A stretch of 5,875 nt of DNA. Origin: Nitrospirae bacterium GWC2_57_9. Lineage in GTDB: Bacteria; Nitrospirota; UBA9217. Of the stretch, positions 1 to 5,027 are shown one piece after another. The notes under the pieces were generated by a model that saw nothing but the letters and a program-made list of their open reading frames with translations, did no database searches and had not been told where the DNA came from. Position 1 is the stretch's first letter; the number at the start of each line of letters is the position of its first letter. Made by a program: the position numbers and the translations under genes. The stretch spans positions 9,956 to 15,830 of the forward strand of contig MHEA01000172.1 in the NCBI GenBank assembly GCA_001805085.1. Reading direction: 5' to 3'.

Positions 1-192
1 CTGTTCAGGCTTATCCTTCCCGACAGGGAGATCCGCATCTGCGGCGGGCGCGGAGGGACTCTGGGCCAGCTCCACCCCCTGATCTTCATTGCCGGGGCTG
101 ATGGATTCATGATCGGAAACTACCTGACAACAACCGGACTCAACCCTGCCGACGATCTGAAAATGATCAGGGACCTCGGACTTCATCTGTAA
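1..192 (+). CDS. bioB: Biotin synthase, C-terminal fragment (5' end outside window)
   Basis: Frame 1 is open from the window edge to TAA at 190-192 and encodes the last 63 residues. The peptide matches the C-terminal end of biotin synthase: IRICGGR (fragment residues 11-17), FIAGADGFMIGNYLTT, then a short tail ending DLKMIRDLGLHL. In this radical-SAM family the protein converts dethiobiotin to biotin, and an Arg at the position of the first Arg in IRICGGR (fragment residue 12) ligates the auxiliary [2Fe-2S] cluster that donates sulfur. The radical-SAM CxxxCxxC and the remaining cluster cysteines would lie upstream and cannot be checked. The stop is 3 bp before the bioW ATG, so this is the upstream member of the same operon. 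The motif match and the bioW/bioF/bioD context make the identity firm. Confidence 0.95.
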   Translation: MFRLILPDREIRICGGRGGTLGQLHPLIFIAGADGFMIGNYLTTTGLNPADDLKMIRDLGLHL

Positions 193-195
193 ACC

Positions 196-1038
196 ATGGA
201 CTGCAGGAACTATTACAGCGTTCGCATGCATGCTTCCGCGCTTGGACGGCATATTTCGGGAGCCGAACGGATCGTAACCCCGGATAAGTTGGATTCCGTT
301 GCCCGGGAATTGCTCTCCCGCGCCCTCGCCAAGGACCGGTCACCCGACCATATCGTCGTCACGATAGATGACCTGTCGGGACTTATACACCGCTCCTTGA
401 CGGCACTGGACGTTACGACCCTCAATTCGTCGGCAGACCCCGCTGCAGCAAGAGCGGACGCCGCGCGGCTGCTCCAGGCAACCGGAGTCGGGGCAGATGC
501 CGTCGAAAAGGCCTTCTCTCTTTTGTCCAGAGGCGCTTCTCCTTCGGGCGGAAATATGCGCGGCGCCATGATAATGGATGCGCGCACGGGAGAACGGCTC
601 GAACCTGATCAGGAGCGCGGTGTCCGGGCATCCCGATTCGATTGGACCGGCGAGGCCGGGGAAAAGATGCGAACACTCCTGAACGAGCAGGGATTGGTCC
701 ACGAACGGACCTATGAAGCACTTGCGCTTGCTTCCAAAATAGCGGATTCGCCCGGCTTCATTTCGGAACTGTGCTGGTCCGACGATCCGGAATATACAGC
801 GGGTTATGTCTCTTCCCGCCTGACCGGATATGTGCGGTTTCCCTGTTTGAAGAAGGAGGGAGACGCGCGAGGGGGCAGGGCGGTGTTTATCGATCGAAAA
901 AAGTTCGATGCCGCACAGTTCCTCTCCTTTATGGAGGAAGAAGCAGTCTTGATCGAGAGAACAGGACAATGCCGGCCTGACACGGATGTCGACCATTTTC
1001 TTCAAAGGATAGGATCTGATGTTCGAACAGGATCTTGA
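196..1038 (+). CDS. bioW: 6-carboxyhexanoate-CoA ligase (pimeloyl-CoA synthetase)
   Basis: This 280-residue protein has the hallmarks of BioW, which uses ATP and CoA to turn free pimelate into pimeloyl-CoA, AMP and PPi in the cytoplasm. Visible family motifs are YYSVRMHAS (residues 6-14), HISGAERIV (19-27), GVRASRFDW (142-150), LALASKIADSP (176-186) and ELCWSDDPEYTAGYV (191-205). They align by eye with Bacillus subtilis BioW in the same order. The length is slightly above the usual 250-260 because of a hydrophilic C-terminal tail after about residue 255. The ATG at 196 keeps the conserved YSVRM strand; the next Met (residue 11) would cut into it. No good Shine-Dalgarno sequence is visible, so translation is probably coupled to bioB, whose stop lies 3 bp upstream. 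The 3' end overlaps bioF by 20 bp. BioW implies that pimelate is the entry metabolite, not the BioC/BioH methyl-ester route. Confidence 0.95.
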   Translation: MDCRNYYSVRMHASALGRHISGAERIVTPDKLDSVARELLSRALAKDRSPDHIVVTIDDLSGLIHRSLTALDVTTLNSSADPAAARADAARLLQATGVGADAVEKAFSLLSRGASPSGGNMRGAMIMDARTGERLEPDQERGVRASRFDWTGEAGEKMRTLLNEQGLVHERTYEALALASKIADSPGFISELCWSDDPEYTAGYVSSRLTGYVRFPCLKKEGDARGGRAVFIDRKKFDAAQFLSFMEEEAVLIERTGQCRPDTDVDHFLQRIGSDVRTGS

Positions 1039-2176
1039 ACGGTTGAAACGAGAGCATCTTCTGCGACGGCTCACGGTCCTCAATGCCGAAAGCGGGCCGA
1101 TCGTAACGGCTGCCGGCGAGCGCTTATTGCTGATGTGCTCGAACGACTATCTCGGGTTATCGACCCATCCCGCCCTCTCTCAGGCGACACGTGCCGCCTT
1201 GGACAAGTACGGTTGCGGGGCAGGCGCTTCACGGCTGGTATCGGGGACAACTGCTCTTCATGCGGAACTCGAGCTCAGGATAGCAAGGTTCAAAGGGACC
1301 GAGGCGGCGCTCCTGTTCAATTCCGGTTATGCCGCCAATACCGGTATCATCCCCGCGATCGCCGGCCCGGGGGACCTGATCCTGAGCGACAGCCTGAACC
1401 ATGCAAGCATCATCGACGGCTGCCGCCTGAGCAAGGCTCGCACCGAGATCTACCGGCACTGCGATCTCTATGACCTGGAAAGGCTGCTCCAAAGCAGCTC
1501 CGGCACGAACCGGACCTTGATAGTAACAGACGGTGTTTTCAGCATGGACGGCGATCTTGCGCCGCTTCCGGGGCTGGTCTCATTGGCCGATCGCTACAAT
1601 GTTCTGCTTATGGTCGATGATGCTCATGCAACCGGCGTTCTCGGCAGGACCGGAAGGGGCTCTGCCGAGCATTTCGGGCTGGAGGGCCGCATCCCTATCC
1701 AGATGGGAACGCTCGGCAAGGCGCTGGGATCCTTCGGCGCTTACGCGGCGGGGAGCCGGGACCTGATCGATCTGCTCGTGAACCAGGCAAGAAGTTTTAT
1801 GTTCAGCACTGCTTTGCCGCCCTCTATCTGTGCGGCATCCATTGCCGCGCTCGCTATCGTTGAACAGGAATCCGGGTTCAAAAATAAACTCTGGGAGAAT
1901 CGGGAATATTTCGTCGGCGGGCTGCATGCGATCGGCATCGACACCGGCCGGTCAGAAACGATGATCGTCCCTCTTGTCGTTGGAAAATCGGAAACTGCCG
2001 CCGCTTTGAGCGAAAAACTCTTCGATGAAGGCATCTATGCAACAGCGATACGACCGCCGACCGTGCCGGAAGGGTCCGCCAGGATCAGAATGACGGTCAT
2101 GGCTTCCCATTCCAGGGAAGACCTCGACCGTGTGATCCGGATTTTGAGCAGATTAAAACAGGAAGGCTGCCTTTGA
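1019..2176 (+). CDS. bioF: 8-amino-7-oxononanoate synthase (KAPA synthase)
   Basis: This is a 385-residue PLP-dependent alpha-oxoamine synthase of full family length. It condenses pimeloyl-CoA with L-alanine, releasing CO2 and CoA, to form KAPA. Visible motifs are SNDYLGLSTHP (from residue 41), GAGASRLVSGT, LFNSGYAANTG, LNHASIIDG, DGVFSMDGD, VDDAHATGVLG (199-209) and GTLGKALGSFG. Lys234 in the last motif is the expected Schiff-base lysine. Asp200 and His203 correspond to the cofactor-binding Asp204/His207 of the E. coli enzyme. A purine-rich AAGGATAGGAT just before the ATG at 1019 serves as ribosome binding site, inside the end of bioW. The product of BioW is the substrate here, so the overlap is functionally logical. 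Relatives such as 2-amino-3-ketobutyrate-CoA ligase share the fold, but the biotin operon decides the assignment. Confidence 0.96.
   Translation: MFEQDLERLKREHLLRRLTVLNAESGPIVTAAGERLLLMCSNDYLGLSTHPALSQATRAALDKYGCGAGASRLVSGTTALHAELELRIARFKGTEAALLFNSGYAANTGIIPAIAGPGDLILSDSLNHASIIDGCRLSKARTEIYRHCDLYDLERLLQSSSGTNRTLIVTDGVFSMDGDLAPLPGLVSLADRYNVLLMVDDAHATGVLGRTGRGSAEHFGLEGRIPIQMGTLGKALGSFGAYAAGSRDLIDLLVNQARSFMFSTALPPSICAASIAALAIVEQESGFKNKLWENREYFVGGLHAIGIDTGRSETMIVPLVVGKSETAAALSEKLFDEGIYATAIRPPTVPEGSARIRMTVMASHSREDLDRVIRILSRLKQEGCL
2161..2175 (+). promoter_or_regulatory. Ribosome binding site and TTG start of the FabG-like gene
   Basis: GGAAGG at 2161-2166 lies 6 nt upstream of TTG at 2173-2175, which overlaps the bioF stop (TTGA). 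No ATG or GTG gives a complete N-terminus: the glycine-rich cofactor loop begins at codon 14, and later Met codons would remove it. The spacing and the coupled stop/start therefore support TTG initiation. Confidence 0.75.
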
Positions 2177-2913
2177 CCAGGACGGAGATACCCCGCGTTG
2201 TTGTCGTGACCGGCGGATCGCGTGGTCTCGGCAGAGCCATAGCTCTCAGGTTCGGCAGAACAGGCGACCGCGTGGTTGTGAACTATCTGTCCCACGAGCA
2301 GGGAGCAGCCCAGGTCGTGAAGGACGTAATAGCCTCCGGCAGCCAGGCTGTCACTTGCCGGGCGGATGTGAAGAACAGGGGAGAGGTCGATGCCCTGTTC
2401 GCAAGCGTGGTGGACCAATGGGGCCGCATCGACGTGCTCGTTAACAATGCAGGAATAACCAGGGACGTTCTGATGCTGCGGATGACCGAAGAAGACTGGG
2501 ACAGCGTGCACCAAACGAACCTGACGGGTCCGTTTTACTGTATCCAGGCTGCTTCCCGGATCATGGAGAAACAGCAAAGCGGCCACATTATCAACATCAC
2601 CTCCCTTGTCGGTGTGCAGGGAAGGGAGGGGCAGGCCAATTACTCTGCATCGAAAGCCGGACTGATCGGCCTTACCAAGGCATCGGCCAGGGAACTGGGC
2701 CGCTTCAACATACAGGTGAATGCGGTGCTGCCCGGTTATCTTCCCACTGAAATGGGAGGGTCCGTTTCGAAGCAGGTGCGTGACCGTGTAACTCGCGAAA
2801 ATGTGCTCGGCCGGGTTTCTGACCCGGAAGAGGCTGCTCTCTTTATCTATCTGCTCTCGACCATGAAAAACATATCGGGACAAATATTCAATCTGGACAG
2901 CAGGATCTTATGA
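2173..2913 (+). CDS. FabG-like short-chain dehydrogenase/reductase in the biotin operon
   Basis: This 246-residue classical SDR is closest in pattern to 3-oxoacyl-ACP reductase (FabG), the NADPH-dependent reductase of fatty acid elongation. Visible features are the Rossmann cofactor loop TGGSRGLG (13-20), NNAG (91-94), structural/catalytic Asn116 in TNLTG, catalytic Ser144 in NITSLVG, and the Tyr157/Lys161 pair in YSASKAG. The tetrad is complete, so it should be active. Arg17 after the loop serine fits an NADP-type site. The C-terminus ends NISGQIFNLDSRIL and lacks the GG that FabG usually has near its end (VDGG or VNGG). It starts with TTG overlapping the bioF stop and ends in an ATGA overlap with bioD, so it is an integral operon member. 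The family assignment is firm. Its substrate is inference: reduction of a 3-oxo intermediate on the way to pimelate is plausible, while a general FabG or unrelated SDR role is possible. Confidence 0.88.
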   Translation: MTRTEIPRVVVVTGGSRGLGRAIALRFGRTGDRVVVNYLSHEQGAAQVVKDVIASGSQAVTCRADVKNRGEVDALFASVVDQWGRIDVLVNNAGITRDVLMLRMTEEDWDSVHQTNLTGPFYCIQAASRIMEKQQSGHIINITSLVGVQGREGQANYSASKAGLIGLTKASARELGRFNIQVNAVLPGYLPTEMGGSVSKQVRDRVTRENVLGRVSDPEEAALFIYLLSTMKNISGQIFNLDSRIL

Positions 2914-3617
2914 ATAAGATGAGTGCCGGCATATTCATCACCGGAACCGACACGGGAGTTGGAAAGACATACGTGGCGGTCAGGATCGCTGAGGGACTTA
3001 GACGCCACGGGGCCGATGTGGGGGTCATGAAGCCGGCTGAGACCGGATGCATTCGCCGTGCAGGAGAGTTGGTGCCTGCTGATACCCTCCGCTTAATGAA
3101 AGCGGCCGGCTCCCTTGACGCGCTCGGTCACGTGAACCCATACCGGTTCCGCAGGCCGCTTGCGCCTTCCGTTGCTGCGGGCCTGGACGGGTCCCGGATC
3201 GAGCCTGCAAAGATCCTCCGTTCATTCCGGCATCTTTCAAAAAAACACGAGTTTATGATAGTGGAAGGCGCGGGAGGGATCCTGGTGCCGCTGTCGGACC
3301 TTTACAGCTACCTTGATCTCGCTAAGGACCTCCGCCTCCCCGCGCTTATCGTGGCCAGGCCGGGCCTGGGTACCGTAAACCATACGCTCCTGACCATCGG
3401 GGTGCTGAAAAGCCGGTACGTTCCCATAACAGGCATTGTGATCAATCATACCGAGGACAAGAGCACGGGATCTGCCGAAAGAACGAATCCCGCAGTAATC
3501 GAAAGGATATCAGGTGTGCCGATCCTGGGAATCGTGCCCTACGGTGCTTCGGCTTTGGGGGAGATTGTTGACAGGATAATCGGCCCCCCTGCGTCGTACA
3601 GGGGGACCGGAACGTAG
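2910..3617 (+). CDS. bioD: Dethiobiotin synthetase (ATP-dependent)
   Basis: This 235-residue P-loop protein is BioD, which carboxylates 7,8-diaminononanoate with CO2 and ATP and closes the ureido ring to give dethiobiotin. Visible motifs are the Walker A loop GTDTGVGKT (12-20), KPAETG (41-46) with the expected catalytic Lys41 and Thr45, DTLRL (58-62), NPYRFRRPLAPSVAA (76-90), EGAGGILVPL (119-128), the GLGTVNHTLLTI segment, and GIVINH. Length is normal for the family. The ATG at 2910 overlaps the upstream TGA, with AGGA at 2902-2905 as a modest ribosome binding site; a second Met (codon 4, at 2919) is an equally possible start. The last nine residues or so (PPASYRGTGT) are coded by a GC hairpin and are probably unstructured. 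It is the last biotin gene before a convergent gene. Confidence 0.96.
   Translation: MNKMSAGIFITGTDTGVGKTYVAVRIAEGLRRHGADVGVMKPAETGCIRRAGELVPADTLRLMKAAGSLDALGHVNPYRFRRPLAPSVAAGLDGSRIEPAKILRSFRHLSKKHEFMIVEGAGGILVPLSDLYSYLDLAKDLRLPALIVARPGLGTVNHTLLTIGVLKSRYVPITGIVINHTEDKSTGSAERTNPAVIERISGVPILGIVPYGASALGEIVDRIIGPPASYRGTGT
3585..3605. other. GC-rich hairpin in the 3' end of bioD
   Basis: CCCCCTG at 3585-3591 is an exact inverted repeat of CAGGGGG at 3599-3605, with a 7-nt loop. The stem is strong but has no T-tract on either side, so it is not a canonical intrinsic terminator. It could slow polymerase, protect the bioD mRNA 3' end, or act on cytochrome transcripts arriving from the opposite strand. 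Confidence 0.5.
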
Positions 3618-3621
3618 GGGA

Positions 3622-3975
3622 TCAGCAGCCAAAAGCCGCTTTTTTATTTTTTTGTGTTTCTTTTCCGGCCAGACTGTTGATATAGAGTATCATTGACTTC
3701 ATCTCGATGGATTGTTCATCGAGTTCCTTGCCCTTCAGTGCCTGCGAGATACATCCGTTCACCCTGTCTTCCAGGTCTTTGCTTCCCGCTGCCTTGTCAA
3801 CGCCTTTACCGCCGGGATGGCAGTCATTGCACGATTTTCCCGTTGTGCCCAGTTTCGGATCATTGAAGAGTGCCTTTCCCTTCTCTGCGGATGCCTCATG
3901 ATGCGCCGCAGCTGCAATACCTCCTCCTAATAAAGCCGCCAGGACAATAAAAACCATTACTCTATGCCATTTCAT
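3622..3975 (-). CDS. Small exported monoheme cytochrome c (class I-like)
   Basis: From the ATG at 3975 this encodes 117 residues. A signal peptide is evident: MKWHR, a hydrophobic core (about residues 6-24) and an AAAA-H cleavage region, so the mature protein should be periplasmic or membrane-tethered. The single heme attachment site is CNDCH (49-53), preceded by EKGKALFNDPKLGTTGKS as in class I cytochromes. The C-terminal half has NGCISQALKGKELD (73-86) and SIEMKSMILYINSL (89-102), a pattern seen in TsdA- and SoxX-like cytochrome c domains; Met92 or Met95 could be the distal heme ligand. Two extra cysteines, Cys75 and the very last residue Cys117, are unusual. A GTG at 3993 extends the frame by six residues but would translate the Shine-Dalgarno sequence, so the ATG is preferred. 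The likely role is electron transfer; the partner is unknown. The gene is convergent with bioD and divergent from the DUF62 gene. Confidence 0.88.
   Translation of the reverse strand: MKWHRVMVFIVLAALLGGGIAAAAHHEASAEKGKALFNDPKLGTTGKSCNDCHPGGKGVDKAAGSKDLEDRVNGCISQALKGKELDEQSIEMKSMILYINSLAGKETQKNKKAAFGC
3624..3653 (+). terminator. Probable Rho-independent terminator of the biotin operon
   Basis: Seven bases after the bioD stop, AGCAGC (3624-3629) pairs with GCCGCT (3635-3640) with one mismatch around a 5-nt CAAAA loop. A T-rich tract follows, T3640-3645, A, T3647-3653. The stem is short and imperfect but the T-tract is long. The sequence also codes for the C-terminus of the convergent cytochrome gene (KNKKAAFGC on the minus strand), so the two functions share the same DNA. 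Confidence 0.55.
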
Positions 3976-3983
3976 ACCAGTCT

Positions 3984-3990
3984 TCCTCCT
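3984..3990 (-). promoter_or_regulatory. Strong Shine-Dalgarno sequence of the cytochrome gene
   Basis: On the minus strand AGGAGGA is followed by 8 nt and then the ATG at 3975. This near-consensus site fixes the start at 3975, not at the in-frame GTG at 3993, which lies upstream of it. Confidence 0.85.
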
Positions 3991-4020
3991 CACGAAGAAT
4001 TGAACGACCCGATTGCGGCA

Positions 4021-4048
4021 ATGATAACATACCTTGCCGCTTTGTCAA
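4021..4048 (-). promoter_or_regulatory. Sigma-70-type promoter of the cytochrome gene
   Basis: Read on the minus strand, TTGACA (4048-4043) is a perfect -35 element. A 16-bp spacer leads to TATCAT (4026-4021) as -10. Transcription would start near 4014, leaving a leader of about 39 nt that contains the AGGAGGA site. The strand, position and spacing all fit the cytochrome gene. The -35 overlaps the dyad at 4043-4055. Confidence 0.7.
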
Positions 4049-4055
4049 GGTGACA
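4043..4055. repeat. Dyad TGTCA-AGG-TGACA, possible operator
   Basis: Perfect 5-bp arms separated by 3 bp overlap the -35 element of the cytochrome promoter, where a bound repressor or activator would act. I do not recognise the regulator. It does not match the usual FNR (TTGAT-N4-ATCAA) or CRP (TGTGA-N6-TCACA) half-site spacing. A short dyad like this can arise by chance. Confidence 0.35.
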
Positions 4056-4065
4056 GGAAAAGGGG

Positions 4066-4075
4066 AAACCGGTTT
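4066..4075. repeat. Palindrome AAACCGGTTT between divergent promoters
   Basis: This is a perfect 10-bp palindrome centred at 4070/4071. It extends outward through G-T and G-C pairs to about 4062-4079. It lies in the gap between the two divergent -35 elements (4043-4048 and 4085-4090), a position from which one dimeric regulator could control both genes. The binding factor is unknown. Confidence 0.4.
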
Positions 4076-4084
4076 TCTCCGGGA

Positions 4085-4113
4085 TTGACAAAGGGAGGCG
4101 CTGTTGATATTAT
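4085..4113 (+). promoter_or_regulatory. Sigma-70-type promoter of the DUF62 gene
   Basis: TTGACA at 4085-4090 (perfect -35), a 17-bp spacer, and TATTAT at 4108-4113 (-10, one mismatch to consensus) form a near-consensus promoter. Transcription would start near 4120, about 39 nt before the ATG at 4159. The flanking 9-mer TTGACAAAG is shared with the opposite-strand cytochrome promoter. Confidence 0.78.
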
Positions 4114-4158
4114 TCCTCCAATATTTTCAGGCAGCATAGGGGAACTACACGGGGGAAT

Positions 4159-4959
4159 ATGTCCATTGTCACGTTGACGAGCGATTTCGGGTCCAAAGAC
4201 TCCTTTGCCGCGAGCATGAAAGGGGTAATTCTGAGGATCAACCAGCAGGCCCAGATCGTCGACATCACTCATGAGATCGGTCCCCAGGATATATGGGAAG
4301 CGGCCTTTTCCCTGAAAACCGCATACAGTTACTTTCCCAAGGGCACGGTCCATCTTGCCGTGGTCGATCCCGGAGTGGGCAGCGGGAGACGGCCCATCAT
4401 CGCCGTGACCGAAAGCTATTATTTTGTCGGACCCGATAATGGCATCTTCAGCCTGATCTATCAGGAGGCGGAACGGCTCCGGGTGCATCATATCACCGCT
4501 GCCCATTACTTCCTTCCCAATCCGGGACCGACCTTTCACGGACGGGATATCTTTGCCCCTGTCGCGTCCTGGCTGTCGAAGGGGATCCCCTCAGGCAACT
4601 TCGGAGACGTGGTTGAGGACTATGTAAAGCTGAATGTGCCTCTTCCCAAGGTCGCGGCGGGCGGTATCGAAGGGCATGTCATTCACATCGACCGGTTCGG
4701 CAACGTGATCACGAATATAGGGTTCAAGGACCTCCGTTCGCTGTTTCCCGAGGGGACCGAGGTCGGTCCCGTTACGATAACCGTCGCGGGCAAGGAGATA
4801 AAGGGGATGAAGAAGTTCTACGCTGAAGCGGGTCCGGGCGAAGCTTCGGCCATATTCAACAGTTCCGGCTACCTGGAAATATTCCTGTTCAAGCAGAACG
4901 CACGCACGGCGCTTTCTTTGAAGCGTGGGGAGCCCGTGCGTCTTGCTCTCCAGAAATAA
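4159..4959 (+). CDS. SAM hydroxide adenosyltransferase (DUF62 / SAM-dependent chlorinase-fluorinase superfamily)
   Basis: This 266-residue protein has the full pattern of the DUF62 family, whose characterised members hydrolyse S-adenosylmethionine to adenosine and L-methionine using an activated water. Visible motifs are TLTSDFG (5-11), DSFAASMKGVIL, VVDPGVGSGRRPI (68-80), VGPDNGIFS, TFHGRDIFAP (125-134), HVIHIDRFGNVITNI and FNSSGYLEIFLFKQNA. Asp70, Arg77 and His127 match the Asp-Arg-His triad that activates water in the hydroxide enzymes. This favours a hydrolase over a halogenase, whose active sites differ there. The ATG at 4159 gives the family's usual start (MxIVTLTxDFG). The ribosome binding site is poor: GGGGG sits only 3 nt before the ATG. 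The gene has its own promoter and is divergent from the cytochrome gene. No hairpin terminator is seen before miaB, so read-through is possible. The physiological role of this family is still poorly defined. Confidence 0.93.
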   Translation: MSIVTLTSDFGSKDSFAASMKGVILRINQQAQIVDITHEIGPQDIWEAAFSLKTAYSYFPKGTVHLAVVDPGVGSGRRPIIAVTESYYFVGPDNGIFSLIYQEAERLRVHHITAAHYFLPNPGPTFHGRDIFAPVASWLSKGIPSGNFGDVVEDYVKLNVPLPKVAAGGIEGHVIHIDRFGNVITNIGFKDLRSLFPEGTEVGPVTITVAGKEIKGMKKFYAEAGPGEASAIFNSSGYLEIFLFKQNARTALSLKRGEPVRLALQK

Positions 4960-4992
4960 CAGCATTCCGCTCGTTCCGCCCTGAATTAGCAG

Positions 4993-5021
4993 TTGTGATA
5001 GACCCTCCGGAGTATTATAAT
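4993..5021 (+). promoter_or_regulatory. Candidate promoter immediately before miaB
   Basis: TTGTGA (4993-4998), a 17-bp spacer and a perfect TATAAT (5016-5021) form a good sigma-70 match. The predicted transcription start, about 7 nt after the -10, falls on the miaB ATG at 5028, leaving essentially no leader. Either miaB has a leaderless transcript, or the match is fortuitous and miaB is read from the DUF62 promoter. An 8-bp palindrome CTCCGGAG (about 5005-5012) lies in the spacer; its GGAG is 15 nt from the ATG, too far for a standard ribosome binding site. Confidence 0.5.
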
Positions 5022-5027
5022 AACCCG

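Noticed and set aside
340..1083. Minus-strand open frame (247 codons) opposite bioW
   Set aside because: It is rich in Arg, Ser and Cys, has no family motif, and is antisense to a clear BioW.
2035..2883. Long minus-strand open frame (282 codons) opposite the end of bioF and the SDR gene
   Set aside because: It lies wholly antisense to genes with complete family motifs, has no recognisable domain and no upstream ribosome binding site noted. Long antisense frames are common in GC-rich DNA.
3707..3930. Short plus-strand frames (64 and 72 codons) opposite the cytochrome gene
   Set aside because: No motif or credible start signal is seen. The minus strand carries the signal peptide and CxxCH heme site.
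3976..3993. Upstream GTG start (3993) for the cytochrome, adding MRRKTG
   Set aside because: These codons are themselves the AGGAGGA ribosome binding site for the ATG at 3975, which gives a normal signal peptide.
4107..4124. AT-rich dyad ATATT-8 nt-AATAT over the DUF62 -10 element
   Set aside because: Five-base AT-only arms are expected by chance in a promoter -10 region, and no known operator matches.
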